From assembly GCF_900129635.1 (NCBI RefSeq), contig NZ_FSRB01000001.1:5855501-5919500 (forward strand): a stretch of 64,000 nucleotides of DNA, given 5' to 3'. The translations under genes and the position numbers were made by a program. Positions within the stretch are counted from its first letter, which is position 1, and each line of letters opens with the position of its first letter. Below are positions 63,452 through 64,000 of this stretch, piece after piece. The DNA comes from Singulisphaera sp. GP187 (GTDB lineage: Bacteria > Planctomycetota > Planctomycetia > Isosphaerales > Isosphaeraceae). The notes under the pieces were generated by a model. It saw only the letters and a program-made list of their open reading frames with translations, did no database searches and was not told the DNA's origin.

Positions 63452-63994
63452 ATGCCAATCGGTCTGTCTGGCGATCTCGACGTCTACGCGACGCTCTCGG
63501 CCATGATTACGCCGGCCATATTCCTGACAGCCAATGGTTCGTTGATCATCTCGACCTCGAACCGGATGTCGCGGATCGTCGATCGGATCCGGGTGCTCAA
63601 TGACCTGGGGGACCGAATCGGCCGGCGGGGCGCGGACTTCGACTATCCGAGGGAGCGGTTGGCGAACGTGGAGGCCGAGCTCGACCGCTTGGTCTGGCGA
63701 AGCTACCGGATTCGGTATGCCCTGGTGGCCCTCTACCTCGCCTTCGGCGCCTTCGTGGGGACGAGCCTGACCTTGGCGCTCGACGTCTGGACGGGCAAAC
63801 ACAGCCTGATCTTCCTGCCGACGCTCCTGGCGGTCCTCGGCGTTTTCATGATGCTCGCCGCCTGCGTCAACCTGGTGCGCGAGGGCCTGGAGGCCCTGCG
63901 CGGCAACCGCAAGGAACTCTGGTTTTTTCGCGAGCTGCAAGCGCGGCGGAAAGCCGACGAGATGGGGGAGCGCCCGACTTCGCTCCCTTTGTAA
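63452..63994 (+). CDS. DUF2721 membrane protein
   Basis: The protein has 180 residues with an N-terminal membrane segment (YATLSAMITPAIFLTANGSL), a cytoplasmic stretch containing ISTSNRMSRIVDRIRVLND, then two further hydrophobic segments (YALVALYLAFGAFVGTSLTL and LIFLPTLLAVLGVFMMLAAC). This is the DUF2721 arrangement, a widespread bacterial family of unknown function. Confidence 0.88.
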   Translation: MPIGLSGDLDVYATLSAMITPAIFLTANGSLIISTSNRMSRIVDRIRVLNDLGDRIGRRGADFDYPRERLANVEAELDRLVWRSYRIRYALVALYLAFGAFVGTSLTLALDVWTGKHSLIFLPTLLAVLGVFMMLAACVNLVREGLEALRGNRKELWFFRELQARRKADEMGERPTSLPL

Positions 63995-64000
63995 AAGGAG

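Overview
The window is chromosomal DNA of a GC-rich planctomycete, most likely family Isosphaeraceae. The lineage is inferred from gene content: three DUF1559 genes, a PEP-CTERM protein, a subtilase with the planctomycete LEPR-type N-terminus, a Cys-Tyr repeat lipoprotein, TIGR03067-like and FG-GAP secreted proteins, many Tat or Sec exported enzymes, and many long dispersed inverted repeats between genes. No complete phage, insertion sequence or CRISPR array is visible.

Layout. 0-2.7 kb: the end of an HTTM membrane protein gene, its overlapping partner, and a Cys-Tyr repeat lipoprotein. 3-9.5 kb: GT2 glycosyltransferase, exported methyltransferase, RluA pseudouridine synthase, inositol-monophosphatase family enzyme, and small DUF4188, DUF4259-like, DUF1569 and DUF427 proteins. 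9.5-16 kb: a gene-poor kilobase with a decayed glycosyltransferase fragment, a DUF1559 pseudopilin with a 59-residue lipoprotein, and two divergent polytopic membrane proteins of GT-C type. 16-23 kb: trypsin-like protease, Bax-inhibitor-1 protein, a second DUF1559 pseudopilin, a Tat-exported FAD oxidoreductase and another GT-C-like protein. 23.7-29.1 kb: a minus-strand cluster of DegT aminotransferase, two amidohydrolases, a DHDPS-like lyase and an NAD(P) epimerase-like protein; two members carry Tat signals and two lack expected active-site residues. 29.5-36 kb: secreted coiled-coil protein, PEP-CTERM protein, tRNA-Leu(UAG) beside a patch of poorly conserved overlapping genes, then a KptA RNA 2'-phosphotransferase coupled to a DUF3050 protein. 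36-40 kb: a Tex-family protein of 1162 residues whose RNase-H-like domain is split by about 215 low-complexity residues. 40-53 kb: exported esterase-like hydrolase, MacB-type ABC pair, quinone oxidoreductase, FG-GAP protein, Csp1-like copper protein, TPR protein, YbaK deacylase and a frameshifted DUF1559 fusion gene. 53.6-59.3 kb: DUF3309 protein, GT1 glycosyltransferase, an orphan PAS fragment, small hypothetical genes and a Crp/Fnr regulator in a sparse, locally AT-rich stretch. 59.6-64 kb: a protein ending in a DisA_N (diadenylate cyclase)-like module, a subtilase with DUF4214 repeats, and a DUF2721 membrane protein.

The strongest candidates for new biology are the exported aminotransferase/amidohydrolase cluster, the split Tex protein, the DisA_N-like protein with an altered RHR motif, the KptA-DUF3050 pair, and the collection of hairpin repeats, at least one of which supplies the end of a coding sequence. 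All calls come from reading the sequence; no database search was made.
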